A DNA stretch of 64,000 nucleotides. It comes from Aedes albopictus (taxonomy: Eukaryota > Arthropoda > Insecta > Diptera > Culicidae). The stretch spans positions 158,212,754 through 158,276,753 of the forward strand of contig NC_085136.1 of the NCBI RefSeq assembly GCF_035046485.1. Reading direction: 5' to 3'. The position numbers and the translations under genes were made by a program. Positions 45,002 through 57,047 of the stretch are shown here, in pieces (within the stretch, counting starts at the first letter, position 1; every line of letters starts with the position of its first letter). Under the pieces are notes generated by a model. It had not been told where the DNA came from, made no database searches, and saw nothing but the letters and a program-made list of their open reading frames with translations.

Positions 45002-45671
45002 GAGTGGGTCATCGTTTATATGGAAAAATGAAAAATTCAATGGTATCCCATCAGATCAAGGCTTTTTGATCCCATTTCAGGACCCAAATAAGTGTGTAAA
45101 ATTTGGGCACGATCGGTTATGTCTACGTTTTGCGCATCGCGTTTGAAGTTTGTATGGGGTTTTCTATGGGAAAACACTTTTTTTTGCATTTCTCTCATAA
45201 CAAGCTCGATTTTTTCTAAAACCATTTAACCGATAAAGTGAAAACATAGCCTAGGGTGTCCTGAAAAACTTTGTCGAAGACCGCGAAGTGATCTGATGCT
45301 TATGAAAAAAGTTATAGCGTTGGCATTGCTTGGCAAAACAGCATGATTTTGTTGCTATTGTTATTCCTTTACATGTTAAAATATAAACACATGCATGCGG
45401 TTCGTTAGTTATAACTATTTTCGCATTGCGGTCTTCAACAAAGTTTTTCAGAACACCCTAGGTTATTTTACAGTATCGGTTAAGAAGTTTCAGACAAACT
45501 TTTTCAACTTGCAAAAAAGTATCTTTTCCATACAAAATTCCATACAAATTTCAATTGCAATGCGCAAAGTGTAGACGCAACCGATCGTGCTCAAACTTTG
45601 CACAGATACTCAGGACCCAAAACGGAACCAAGAAAGCTTTGATCTGAGAAAACGGTTCCGATGACCCACAC
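45002..45671. mobile_element. 670-bp TA-flanked foldback element with GTGGGTCATCG ends
   Basis: The left end GAGTGGGTCATCG and the right-end complement GTGTGGGTCATCGG are inverted, with TA outside (45000-45001 and 45672-45673). Internal arms are also paired: CCTAGGGTGTCCTGAAAAAC against AGTTTTTCAGAACACCCTAGG-like text, and GCACGATCGGTTxxGTCTAC against its complement. No coding capacity is seen. Confidence 0.85.
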
Positions 45672-45673
45672 TA

Positions 45674-45889
45674 ATGGACACTTTGACGGTGGTAATGTGT
45701 GTGCACGATATGGTTGTCGATACATACATACTTTGTTCAAGTAGAAATTATAGCTACTGTAATTCTAAATTCTTGCTGAACTCAGTCCTATTTGGACTCT
45801 TTCTGGTCACGGTATCACGGAAGCAATATATGTATCTCGTCTCTGGAGTATGATTGTCTTGAATCGATCCCCACAACTAGCGGTTTGTT
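45674..45889. other. Flank of the foldback element, no gene
   Basis: Nothing is recognised in this AT-rich stretch. Confidence 0.4.
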
Positions 45890-46310
45890 TCTGTTATCTG
45901 AAAATTAGCTATTGGAGTAAACGCCAAGCTGCTCCATGCTCATAACAGTCGACCACACGTTCGTTCAAAATGAGCAATCTCCTCTTCAATGAACACGAAA
46001 CGTGGTTATGATGATCTGCATGTAGACCTCCGGCGGCCGGTGGCAGCGTCGAAGGAAGTGAGTCATTTAGGAGGCGACCAAATTGGCCCATTTAAAGTGG
46101 TGTGTGGAAAACTAAAAATAATTGTAAACGACTACGACAACCGACCGACCGACGACGCTCTTTCACCATTCTCAGCGACCGCCGGCCGCCGCCGGTCGCT
46201 GGTCGGTCATGTACATATGCAGGCGATATCAGATGTGATAATCAAAGGTAATAAGACAAGGCATTTCAGCATACCGCCTGTCACATGCAAATACATGGGC
46301 GTGTGATGTG
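45890..46310. promoter_or_regulatory. GC-rich, non-repeat-looking segment, candidate promoter or enhancer
   Basis: Unlike its AT-rich surroundings, this stretch has CCTCCGGCGGCCGGTGGCAG, CGACCGACCGACGACG and CGCCGGCCGCCGCCGGTCGC. It holds no transposon ends and no recognisable protein in any frame. It lies 27 kb upstream of the known K2P exons on the same transcribed strand, so it could be a promoter or 5' UTR of that gene. This is speculation from composition alone. Confidence 0.25.
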
Positions 46311-47863
46311 TGAGATGTGTTGGATAATGCAATGTTGAGACAAACAAATAGAATGAGATGATATTTTTAGATGAGATGAAATTGATGATGCTGATAAAAA
46401 TTAAACGTATCTCGATTATAGGTAGCTCTTAGCCTAGCTCCAGACAATAGACATGGTTTGTATCAGTGAATGCTACTAGTTTGTTTTTCTTAAACCAAAT
46501 ATTTCTACTTCCGCTCAAACATGAAGATAGATTTACGAAAGCAAGATTAGAATCGATTTCTCGATGTTTACTGAGCGCTTTCATCGGGTAGTGCAAAAAC
46601 TATAAACACTATTCGATTTTGTAAACTCAGTCACCCTCATCGAAAGCAAAATAAATAATAATTTCCCCATGATGTAACAAACGAATGCGAAGGCGAGCAA
46701 ATCTTGAAAATAATGTCTAGCATTGTGTAGGGTAAATGAAGAGTTGAAAATGGATGAGATCGAGTTGTGCTATCTGTCAGTCAATTTTTTTTTGGGTTTT
46801 GTTCGAGTCTCTAACATATTTAAGGAGATCTGTTTGAAAAGTCAATTAGGCAAGATTTTTTTAACAGCTCAAACGATCCAAATAATTAAATAAATAAATG
46901 GGTCATTTATGTTTGTAAATTTTTATAGCGCTGGGAAACAAAACAGTTCTTTCAATTCATCTTACCATATGGCGGTTTTTTAATTACCATACAAACAAGT
47001 ATACCCTATAAAGGCTTGCATCAAAAACGTCAAAACCCTAATCTCATCGAATTCTCATACGATTTGTAAACATTGCCCTCAAGTTTTTTTTTGAGGGCAA
47101 GAACGGCTTTATGGACCGACGCCGAAGGAAAGAAAGAGAAGGAGACAGTGATGACGTCAGCGTGCAAGCGCTCATAGGGTCAGAAGATTTTTATGAAAAT
47201 GTTCACACAAACAGGGTTTGTAAATGTACATAAGAACAAATAAGCAAGGAGGCTTCTTAAATCGAAGCAGTTTGTCTTATTTTCATTGGGGTGCCGCAAT
47301 TCGTCTTCATTTTCGCGTGATTCGCCTGTAGTTTTTGGTGGTGTTTAAGTGGTGTTGCTGATGGATGTACGGGACATGCAAATGGAAGTCAGCAATTTCG
47401 TCTCAAGAGTACTGGAATTCATATAATTTGGTGAGTCTGTTCCTGTATATCGTTATGGTGCGTAAACGTTGATCAAACGTATCCTATAGACTTAACCCTT
47501 CCACTAACAATACCCAAATTTCCATGACCCTTAGGCCTGAGAGGACGTAGAGCTCTCTGCATACCTTTCCTAGGTGCCCAAGTGAACTTTCTTTCCCATC
47601 CCTCGACTGTCGCAAAGACATCAGCCGTTGGAGGATTCTGCCAATCTTGTCTTGTAGTCAGTGATTGTGATTAGCCCCAAAACTCTGTATTTTTGTAATG
47701 GACGGGAAGGAGGTAATGCGATTATATATGTTGAGGTAATGAGGTTATATATGTTGAGGAGCGTGAAAATAGAGAACAGTTTGATTTGATCTTTTGTAAA
47801 AATATGTAATCATATTTTTTGAAATTCACATTTAACGTCATACACAAGGCTATAGTATATTGT
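46311..47863. other. No gene seen
   Basis: AT-rich. A local direct duplication GAGGTAATGxGxTTATATATG lies at 47709-47755. A small hairpin TTGCCCTCAA-loop-TTGAGGGCAA is at 47072-47101. The part 47500-47680 (CTTAGGCCTGAGAGGACGTA) is more complex but has no coding signal. Confidence 0.4.
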
Positions 47864-48054
47864 AATGTGTAAAATCAGCTTGGGAACATGAAAAAATAGT
47901 ACTAATTACCAAAGTTATAACATTTTCTGTAAAACGTGTTTTTTAAAGAGGTTTGCGTGACTATGATTACAAACCAACGGCTCAACTGAAAGCACAAACC
48001 CAAAACAAATCCATTACTAGAGGCCCTAGTAGTGTCCTTGAACAATCAGTAATG
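47864..48054. repeat. Dispersed repeat, copy B
   Basis: This is the partner of 2289-2478 in the same orientation. It ends at AACAATCAGTAATG, directly against the LINE remnant starting at 48056. Confidence 0.8.
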
Positions 48055-48055
48055 T

Positions 48056-51000
48056 TACGCGCCAACCGATGCTGCCGAATTGCAAGATAAAGAGAACTTT
48101 TACAATCAATTGAATGCTGTCGTGGACAAGACTCCGAAAGGTGATATCAAAATCCTCATGGGGACTTCAACACGAAGGTTGATTTCGACAACTCGGACTA
48201 TGAGCACGTCATGGGACGCCATGGTCTCGGAGAAATGAGCGAAAACGGAAAGCTGTTTGCAGAGTTTTGTGGCAACAATGATATGGTGATTGGGGGATCG
48301 CTCTTTCCTCATCGACTAGTGCACAAAGTGACATGGGTTTCCCGTGATGGCGTCACGGAAAACCAAATCGACCACATCTGCATCAGCCGAAAATGGAGAC
48401 GGAGCCTTCTTGATGTTCGGAACAAACGTAGCACCGACATTGCGTCCGACCATCATCTCCTAATCGGCGAGATCCGACTGCGCATTGCCAGGATCCAGCG
48501 ACAGGAGGAGAAAATCGGGCGCCGGTTCAACACAAGCCGACTAGAAGACGCTGCGGTGAAAAGGTCCTTCGTCGAGGAGCTAGAGAACCGTGCTGCGAAT
48601 ATTCCAGAAGGTGGACGCGTAGAAGATCAATGGAGCGCCATCAAGAACGCCTTCATCACCACCGGCGAGAATAATTTGGGTGAGCTACGCACCCGAAGAA
48701 AGCAGTGGATCACAGATGATACCTGGAGGAAGATAGAGGAGCGAAGGAACGGCAAAGCCGCGATAGAGCGAGCGAAAACACGAGGAGCCAAAGCCGTAGC
48801 CCGTCAGCGCTATTCGGTTCGAGAAGGAAGTGAAACGCTCATGTAGACGGGACAAAAGAGTGTGGGCGGCCTCCGTAGCCGACAAAGGCGTGAAAGCCGC
48901 ACACAGGCCACATCCGTCTCCTCTACGATGTCTCACGCCGCCTTAGTGGGACCAAGATGAATGCTACGATGCCCGTTAAAGACACGTCTGGATCCGCCAA
49001 GGGTTCGACGCATTACCCGTGTCAACGCCGAAGCTTCATCAATGCAGGAGATAGAAACAGCCATCCGTAGCATGAAATCGAACAGAGCCCCAGAGGTCGA
49101 TCGCATATCAGCAAAGATGCTTAAAGCTAACATGACCCCGTAGTATCCGCACAACTACTGCATCAATTATTCTGCAACATATGGGAAACCGCGACATTTC
49201 CGGCCGACTGGATGCAAGGCGTCTTAGTAAAGGTACCCAAAAAGGGTGACCTGACTGTATGCGATAATTGGCGGGGCATCATGTTACTGTGTATCGTTCT
49301 CAAAGTCCCTTGCAAAGTGATCCTTAACCGGATACAGGAGAAGATTGACGCAACTCTCCGACGGCAACAAGCAGGATTCCGTGCCGGACGATGCGGTGTG
49401 GACCATATTGTCACGCTCCGTATCATTCTGGAGCAAATCAATGAATTCCAAGAGTCTCTCTACCTGGTGTTTATTGATTACGAAAAAGCTTTCGACCGTC
49501 TTAATCACGGAAACATGTAGGAAACCCTCAGGCACAAGGGTGTCCCTGAGAAAATCATCGGCCTCATTGAAGCACAGTACAGAACATTTTCGTGCAGAGT
49601 ACTGCACAACGGTGTTTTGTCCGGTCCCATCCGGGTCGTTGCTGGAGTGAGGCAAGGATGTATACTATCACCGCTACTGTTCCTCATCGTAATCGACGAG
49701 ATCCTGGTAGGTGCGATTGACCGTGAACCAAATCGTGGATTGCTGTGGCAACCCATTACTATGGAGCACCTAAATGACTTCGAACTGGCTGATGACGTTG
49801 CTCTCCTAGCTCAACGGCGCTCTGATATGCAGAGCAAGCTCGATGATCTTGCCAATCGCTCCTCAGCGGCAGGTCTTACCATCAACGTCAACAAGACCAA
49901 ATCGTTTGATGTAAATACGGTCAACCCTTTCAGCTTTACGGTAGCTGGGCAATCAGTGGAGAATGTTGAAAGCTTCCAATATCTTGGTGGCCGATGACGG
50001 CACCAAGATCGACATAGGTGCACGGATCAAAAGGCGAGGGCTTCTTTTGCGAGTTTAACACTTAAACTACTGAGGGGGTGAAAACTCCCGCGAACTACCA
50101 AGGGTCCAAAAAAAGTCGGAAGTCCAACTTTGACAAGGCGTTTCTCGGCCGTTTTTCAACCGATTTTAAAACTTTTTTTTTGCGATGGAACCGGACAGGT
50201 TTCAAGAACAGCGTCCATCTTAAAGATTTTAAAATAGATGCGTCTACCCAAAGTTATTAAGCAAAAGGCACTTCCTACTTTTTTTTGAGAATGCCTTTAT
50301 TTGCACACTTTGATCAATAAAATAAAATTTAAAGCGATGACATATGATTTTTTTGACCCTAAATCATGCGTACAGCCGGAATGAACATGTTTATGCAAAA
50401 TAAGTGATTTTCCAGTACACTTATATTTTATTTTACTGAAAAAACTGCTAAAATACCCTATTTTTCACATAAAATAATTAAAAAATCAAAAATCAAAGCG
50501 ATGACATATAGTTTTTTTGGTCTTAAATTGTTCGTAGGATTGTACTGGAAATTTCTGATTAAAAATAAAAATGTTTTAATTACACTCTTATTTTGTTTTA
50601 CCCAAGGAACTATGAAAATTCCATATTTTTTACAAAGAGTAGTCAACAAAACTAAAACTAAAATGATAACTTGTAGTCTTTTAGTCTTGAATTGTTCTTA
50701 GTAGTTTGGGAGACATACTTGAATAATAATAGTGATGTTTTCATTACACTCATATTTTGATTTACTCGAAAACCATCGAAAATACCACATTTCTCACACA
50801 AAGTGGTAAACAAATAAAAATGGCTTACAATGCATTGCAGTTTTTTGCCTTGAAATTATCCGTGAAAGAGTTCAGGACATATTTGATGAACAATAGTAAC
50901 GTTTTTATATCACTCTTAATTTATTTTACTTAAAAAGTTACCAAAAATACCATAATTTTCATACAAAATAGTCAATAAACCAAAATTTAAAGCCATAACA

Positions 51001-53200
51001 TGTAGTTTTTTGGCCTTAAATTTCCAATAGAATGTACTGGTCATGATTTTGATAAGATTTGAAGTTAACATTACACTAATATTTTGTTTTATCAAAAAAT
51101 GTACAAAAAACATCACATTTTTACACAAAAAAGTCAATAAGCCAAATTTAAAATCTGTGACATGTAGTTTTAATACTTTGAATTTATCGTAGTAATTTAG
51201 TGGGTTTATTTGAACAATACTAGAGATGTTATATTACACTCATAATTTATTTCGCTCGAAATACTAGAAAAATACCACATTTTTCACACAAAGTAGTCAA
51301 CAAATAAAAATTGAATTCAATGCAGGTGTTTTTTTTGCTTTTAAATTATTCGTGAAAGAATACTGGACGTATTTGATAAACAATAGTGAAGATTTCATGA
51401 CACTCTTAATATATTTTACAAAAAATTAAAGCAATAACATATAGTTGATTGGCTTTTAATTTTCCGTTAGAATGTACCAGGCATGCATTTGATAACATTT
51501 TGATGTTAATATCACACTCACATTTTGTTCAACTAAAAAAAATCACGAATGTGCCCATAAAATGTTCACACAAAATAGCCAATAATCCAAAATTCAAAGC
51601 GAAAACATGCAGAATTCTATTCTTCTAGGAAATACAAAGGAAAAATGTGTAAAAATGTGACATTTTCATACAATTTTTGATAAAACAAAATATTAGTGTA
51701 ATGTTAACTTTAAAATTTTATCAAAATCATGTCCAGTACATTCTTTTGGAAATTTAAGGCCAAAAAACTAAATGTTATGGCTTTAAATTTTGGTTTATTG
51801 ACTTTTGTATGAAAATTATGGTATTTTTGTAACTTTTTGAGTAAAATAAATTAAGAGTGTTATAAAAACGTCACTATTGTTCATCAAATATGTCCTGAAC
51901 TCTTTCACGGATAATTTCAAGGCAAAAAACTGCAATGCATTGCAAGCCATTTTTATTTGTTAACCACTTTGTGTGAGAAATGTGGTATTTTCAATGGTTT
52001 TTGAGTAAAACAAAATATGAGTGTAATGAAAACATCACTATTATTCTTCAAGTATGTCTCCCAAACTACTAAGAACAATTTAAGACTAAAAACTACAAGT
52101 TATCGTTTTAGTTTTAGTTTTGTTGACTACTCTTTGTAAAAAATATGGAATTTTCATAGTTCTTTGGGTAAAACAAAATAAGAGTGTAATTAAAACATTT
52201 TTATTTTTAATCAGAAATGTCCAGTACAATCCTACGAACAATTTAAGACTAAAAAAACTATATGTCATCGCTTTGATTTTTGATTTATTGCTTATTTTAT
52301 GTGAAAAATAGGGTATTTTAGCAGTTTTTTCGGTAATTTAGAATATCAGTGCACTGAAAAATCACTTATTTTGCATAAACATGTTCATTCCGGCTGTACG
52401 CATGATTTAGGGTCGAAAAAATCATATGTCATCGCTTTAAATTTTATTTTATTGATCAAAGTGTGCAAAAAAAGGCATTCTCAAAAAAAGTAGGAAGTGC
52501 CTTTTGCTTAATAACTTTGGGTAGACGCATCTATTTTTAAATCTTCAAGATGGACGCTGTTCTAGAAACCTGTCCGGTTCCATCGCAAAAAAAAGTTTTA
52601 AAATCGGTTGAAAAACGGCCGAGAAATGTCTTGTCAAAGTTGGACTTCCGACTTTTTTTGGACCCTTGGTAGTTTTGGAGTTAAGAAATGTATGGAAAAA
52701 CAACGCACCAAAATCCGAATTTTCAACTCGAAGGTGAAATCTGTGCTGCTATACGCCAGTGAAACCTGGTGTGTATCAGTGGAGAACACTCAACGGCTGC
52801 AGGTCTTCATCAATAGATGCCTGCGGTATATAATTCGTGCATGGTGGCCTCACAATTGGATCTCCAACGTGGAGCTCCTATCGTCGATGTCATCAAAAGC
52901 CGATGGCGACAGAAATTCGGGAGCGAAAGTGGAGGTGGGTCGGTCACACTCTACGCAGGGGCGGAAACGAAATCTGCAAACAAGCGTTAGACTGGAACCC
53001 AGCAGGACATCGCAGCAGAGGCAGACCCAGAGGCTCATGGCGGCGCAGCCTCAATAACGAAATCAAGCAAATCGACAGAAATTTTACCTGGCCACAGGTC
53101 AAGGCGATGGCTGGCAATCGCCCAGGATGGAAATCTTTCAATACGGCCCTCTGCACCACCGCACACTGGGGCAGGATTGAAAATACACGGAAAAAACCTC
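48056..53200 (+). pseudogene. RTE-like LINE with frameshifts, split by a palindromic element
   Basis: Endonuclease part (48130-48500): NENGKLFAEFCGNN-like, VHKVTWVSRDGVTENQIDHI and IASDHHLLIGEI. Linker (48500-48960): RRKQWITDDTWRKIEERRNG. Reverse transcriptase (48985-49998): VLVKVPKKGDLTVCDNWRGI, RRQQAGFRAGRCGVDHI, LVFIDYEKAFDRLNHGN then a stop, VRQGCILSPLLFLIVIDEIL and the catalytic FELADDVALLAQRR. After the insert at 50059-52680 the C-terminal part follows: RIFNSKVKSVLLYASETWC and RGGNEICKQALDWNPAGHRS, ending near KSFNTALCTTAHWG (53160). There is no RNase H. Several stops and frame changes show it is dead. Confidence 0.88.
50059..52680. mobile_element. 2.6-kb TTAA-flanked palindromic element with subrepeated arms
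   Basis: TTAA lies at 50055-50058 and 52681-52684. Removing the insert joins GCGAGTTTAAGAAATG, which continues the LINE text FASL-RN. The arms pair from AACTACCAAGGGTCC at the left to its complement at 52660-52674 and on towards a centre near 51385. Each arm is built of diverged units of about 170-230 bp (GCGATGACATATAGTTTTTT, ATTACACTCTTATTTTGTTT, AAAATACCACATTT). The left terminus looks partly duplicated. TTAA targets suggest piggyBac-type movement (inference). Confidence 0.85.
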
Positions 53201-54046
53201 TAGCAATTGTTTGATTGGGAACCTAAGTTTTCACGGTAAGAGCTTCGAATGGGCTTGCAATATTTTGACGGTTATAGCACGGCTAGCACGGCATATTTCG
53301 TAGCTAACGGGACGGAGCACGTGGGCGTTTTCATTCAACCACCGGGATGTAGGATGCTACTGATTTATTTAATCATATTCCAATGACTTTTTTTCTCGTT
53401 GAAAAAATTGTTGTATGCACCTCGTTGCAAAATTCGATTTTTACAGCACTCGGCAAGCCTCGTTGGATAAATGTACGACTCGTGCTGTAAAAATCTTCAT
53501 TTTGCAACTCATTTATTTATTATACACATTACAGTTGAAATTCATCTTCACTTTTTCTAGAATGACCATAAACCTTATTTTATTATCTTTCTAGTGCCAT
53601 TGATAAAACAAAACGTAAAAATCTTCACACAAAAAAAAAATCAATAATACGAAGACTTACGTCTATAGTCCATTTTTCAATCATCAAGATGTTTTAAAAT
53701 TTGAATCGTCAAAGGACTAATCTAGACATTTCGCACCACACACCTACTTCCACATTTTTTTTGTCTCAAACACCGAGACAGCCTGTCGTTGAAATCATTT
53801 CAGAAAGCATAAATTTCATCTCTTGTGAACTGTGTCAGATGTCAGGCAAACAACCGAAGGGGCAAATTCTAGCCAGTAGCAACAGCAGCAACAGCAGTTA
53901 ACGAGTTCGTTGGTGGTGGATGCTTCAGACATCACAGTCGGTGCTGAAAATATGTCCCCTGAGATTTCGTCTCCATGTACGAGAATGCTGAGGGAAACGG
54001 TTGACCAGTGCCTCCGGACGGAACCGGGACAGTCGCATATTTCAAT
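53201..54046. other. Mostly no gene; small foldback and a CAG-rich open frame
   Basis: A foldback (about 53423-53515) has TTGCAAAATTCGATTTTTAC paired with GTAAAAATCTTCATTTTGCAA. At 53884-54050 one frame reads a short Gln run then LTSSLVVDASDITVGAENMS and MLRETVDQCLRTEPGQSHIS. It has a stop (TAG) just before and is cut by the element at 54051. It could be a worn exon; support is weak. Confidence 0.35.
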
Positions 54047-54682
54047 ACGCCACGGTGTGTCTGGTGGACAACATTAATTTAAAAAAATCGGTATCGCTAA
54101 GACACCCACCAAACGAAAGCTAAGGGTCCCCCCTTTCATGTGAGACTTAAAGGAGAAAGTTCTATCGGCGGGTCTAGAACAATTTTTTTTTTTTGAAAAA
54201 AATTTGATATTTTTTCATTTTTTTCGAAGAACACATTTATGACAAAACACTGTTTTTCCATTGCAAGCATGATTTTCCGACGATATATTTTTATATTATG
54301 TTTATTATTCTTCACATAAAAGCACAATAGTACCATGTGAATGGGAAATCCAGGCGATGACAGTTTTGTGTTTATGGACAGTGTGGTGAAAGTACTAGAA
54401 CATTGAGTATAAAATCGAGTGATATGCAGTTCCTTTGATTTCCAATCTAGATTCCAATAATGTGTTTGCATCCTATGACAGATGCATATACGTCTTTAGG
54501 GTCTCGTATTTGACTGGCACCAGCAGGTCACCAATCGACCACCTTTACAGCATATACCGTCATTTGGTTCTTCAGATTTGTGCTCTTGAAATTTCGGGGT
54601 GTGACTTCGTCATATATGCTCCTAAAACAGCTTCTCAACTTCAATGCGCGTCTGGTACTCAAGACACATGTTTTCTTTCGTC

Positions 54683-55028
54683 TTCTTCTTCTTCTTCTTC
54701 TTCTTGGCGAAACGTCCCTACAGGGACAACGCATGCTTCTTTGCTTGTTCTATGAGCACTGTAGGAGATGTAATAAGAATAAATGAAATTGTTTGATTTG
54801 TTTGAAATTTTCTTATTTTATCTCCTACAAGCACTTTCACAGTTTTTAACTAAAAACTTCTTTTGCCAATTACTTTTGTGTGACTTGCTCGAAAATACTA
54901 CATGCTCATTTAAGTCGAGGAAATTTCCTTCACGAAAAGGTCCTGGACTGACCGGGAATCGAACCCGTCATCCTCAGCATGGTTGTGCTGGGTACTCACG
55001 CCTTTGCAGATGTGGCTTTATGGGCACT
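54683..55028 (-). mobile_element. Feilai: Feilai-type SINE, old copy split by a 70-bp MITE
   Basis: Complement of Feilai: TTCTTCTTGGCGAAACGTCC, TATGAGCAC then (after the insert) TTTCACAGTTTTTAACT, AAATTTCCTTCACGAAAAGG, box B as GGACTGACCGGGAATCGAAC, and a head ending CTTTATGGGC. It is more diverged than the copies at 11545 and 44026. Box B is kept here. Confidence 0.88.
54760..54829. mobile_element. 70-bp MITE inside the SINE
   Basis: The ends TGTAGGAGATGTAATAAGAA and TTCTTATTTTATCTCCTACA form 20-bp inverted repeats with two mismatches. AGCAC flanks both sides (54755-54759 and 54830-54834) as a 5-bp target duplication, and Feilai reads AGCACTT without the insert. It is one of the smallest complete insertions in the window. 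Confidence 0.92.
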
Positions 55029-55764
55029 TTTCGTTATCAAAAACAAATCATCGGTGAACAAAATCGGTTTACTGTTCAGGTCACTCGTTGACGCCGGTTT
55101 CTATCTGGATGGTAGTTCATGAATATTTGAGAGCTTCATCTGATCTGCCTGATCTCTGGGGTTAACCCGCAAATATTCAGCAACCGCAGCAACTTTATGA
55201 GAAGTCTGAATGATGTTCAACCTGTTTCAATGTACTTCAGCTTCAGTGCAAACAAGCTGCTTGCCTTTGATCATTTTCCTGTAGCATCTAGAACACAACC
55301 GCAACGAGAAATTTCTTTCTGCGTCATCGGTAGTAGCGCTAGATCTGCCACGTTTGCCCATTATGAGAAGTAGTAGTTCTTGCAGAACTACATATTTCAC
55401 AAATAAGGGCCGCAACTCCATGTAGAAGGTTTCAAATAATATGTAAGCTCATAGAGAGTAAATCTAATGGGTATATTCGCCACCATTGAATGGGATAAAT
55501 TTAAAAGAGCAAGTCCGAACTTTTTTGTGGGGTAGTACTAACTGCTATCTCTGATATCTTTCAGAAAAAAAGTTTTCATAATATCAACAACCTGCAAGTA
55601 GAAACAAGAACAAGTTATGACATTTTCAAACCGTTATGATTAATATGTATGTGAAAAGAAAAATGTACTTTAATGTAAAACATGTATATATGTCAATAAA
55701 GCTGTAGAAATGAATGAAAAGTTGCTAACTCGTCTATTATGCCATGATACTAGCAGAAGATGTG

Positions 55765-55942
55765 GAGCGGACCTGGTGTGATGGTTAGAACACTTGACTA
55801 TCACGCCGAGGACCTGGGATCGAGTCCCACTCCCGACAAACTCGCAAAATGTGAGTTCTTCCTTCGGAAGGGAAGTGAAGCGTGGGTCCCGAGATGAACT
55901 AGCCAAGGGCTAAAAATCTCGTTAATACAGATTAAAAAAAAC
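55765..55942 (+). mobile_element. Second tRNA-derived SINE family, copy with box A and box B
   Basis: The head GGACCTGGTGTGATGGTTAG gives box A, and GGGATCGAGTCCCACTCC gives box B. The body reads TTCCTTCGGAAGGGAAGTGA and GGGTCCCGAGATGAACTAGC, and the end CTAAAAATCTCGTTAATACA and an A-rich tail. The family name is not known to me. A relative is at 30203-30358 (minus). Confidence 0.88.
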
Positions 55943-57047
55943 AAACTATTGATAACCGACAGATTAGCACATTGTTCTTACTACATATACCGCTAGACAT
56001 GTAGCATTAATTATTCTGTTTTTGTCAGTAGAGTAAGGCTACCTGTTCACAAAGGTATACTGTTACCAATATTTTTTACTGAACAAATCTAAAACAGTAA
56101 ACATCAACTGCTTTCGATGATAATTGTGGCGGAAAAACATTTCTTCAAACACAAAACGTACTCTTTGGTTTGGTTTTCCTCGTCACTTAAGGGGTTCTTG
56201 TCGTAGTTGTTTCTTTAAAAGTAAGGAGCTATACCTAACTGCAATAACTGCAGGAGCTATATCTAACTGCAATTAACTAAAAATGTTTAAGTCTTAGGTA
56301 CCATAAAGGTGCACAAATTGAACAAATACCGGCATGTGATAATTCTAACCGAACCACGGCATACAAGGATATAAGACATACCATCACATTGATAAAATTG
56401 ATGTGGAGTTCTAGATCGTTTTATTCATGCTTTTGAACGATTTAAATTGCATCATCAAGAAACATTAAGTTTTCCGAAATGGATTACCTTCCAAAGGTTG
56501 TGCCCCGTTATCCGAGCTACTTTGATGTATGTTCTATTTTTGTTGACATTACTCGGCCTACTTTGATCGTTAAACTGTTAAATCATAAGACACTGTCAAT
56601 AAAAAATAAGAAAATTGCAGCCGCAATAACTACTTCCACATGTATAAAAGGCGAAGTTTATTTGTATACGTGTATGCCCAGATACTGCTGAAATTCTATT
56701 CAACTGCCTTAAATATTTTTTTTTTTTTGCACTTTATGTTTAAGCAATATTTTGTAAGGAAAATTTTTAATTTTTGATTTGACCCGTTTACTCTTTTAAA
56801 AGGACACGTTACTAATGGGCGACCTCATACAAGCCCATTTGGCTACACTCAAGGTTGAAAAAAGAAAAAACACAAGCCTCAATGATAATAATATTTGAAA
56901 AAAAAAAAAATTGTTCTAGACCCGCCGATAGAACTTTCTTCTTTTAGGCTCAAATGAAAGAGGGGACCTTCAGCTTTCGTTTGGTGGGTGTTTTAGCGAT
57001 ACCGATTTTTTTTTAATAATTTTGTTCTACCAGACACACCGTGACGC

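Larger units (their letters stand above)
54051..57043. mobile_element. 3-kb element with CACGGTGTGTCTGGT ends and 4-bp duplication
   Basis: CACGGTGTGTCTGGT at the left and its complement at the right start inverted repeats of about 150 bp, which include GGTATCGCTAAxACACCCAC and TCTATCGGCGGGTCTAGAAC. ACGC flanks both ends (54047-54050 and 57044-57047). CAC ends with 4-bp target duplications are known for the Chapaev branch of the CMC superfamily; the assignment is inference. No transposase is visible; a 64-residue minus frame (55227-55421) with CSRCYRKMIKGKQLVC may be a zinc-finger scrap. The element carries two SINEs. Confidence 0.82.

Noticed and set aside
45989..46306. 105-residue plus frame in the GC-rich segment
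   Set aside because: No homology or motif is seen; GC-rich sequence lengthens frames by chance. The segment is kept as a possible regulatory region instead.
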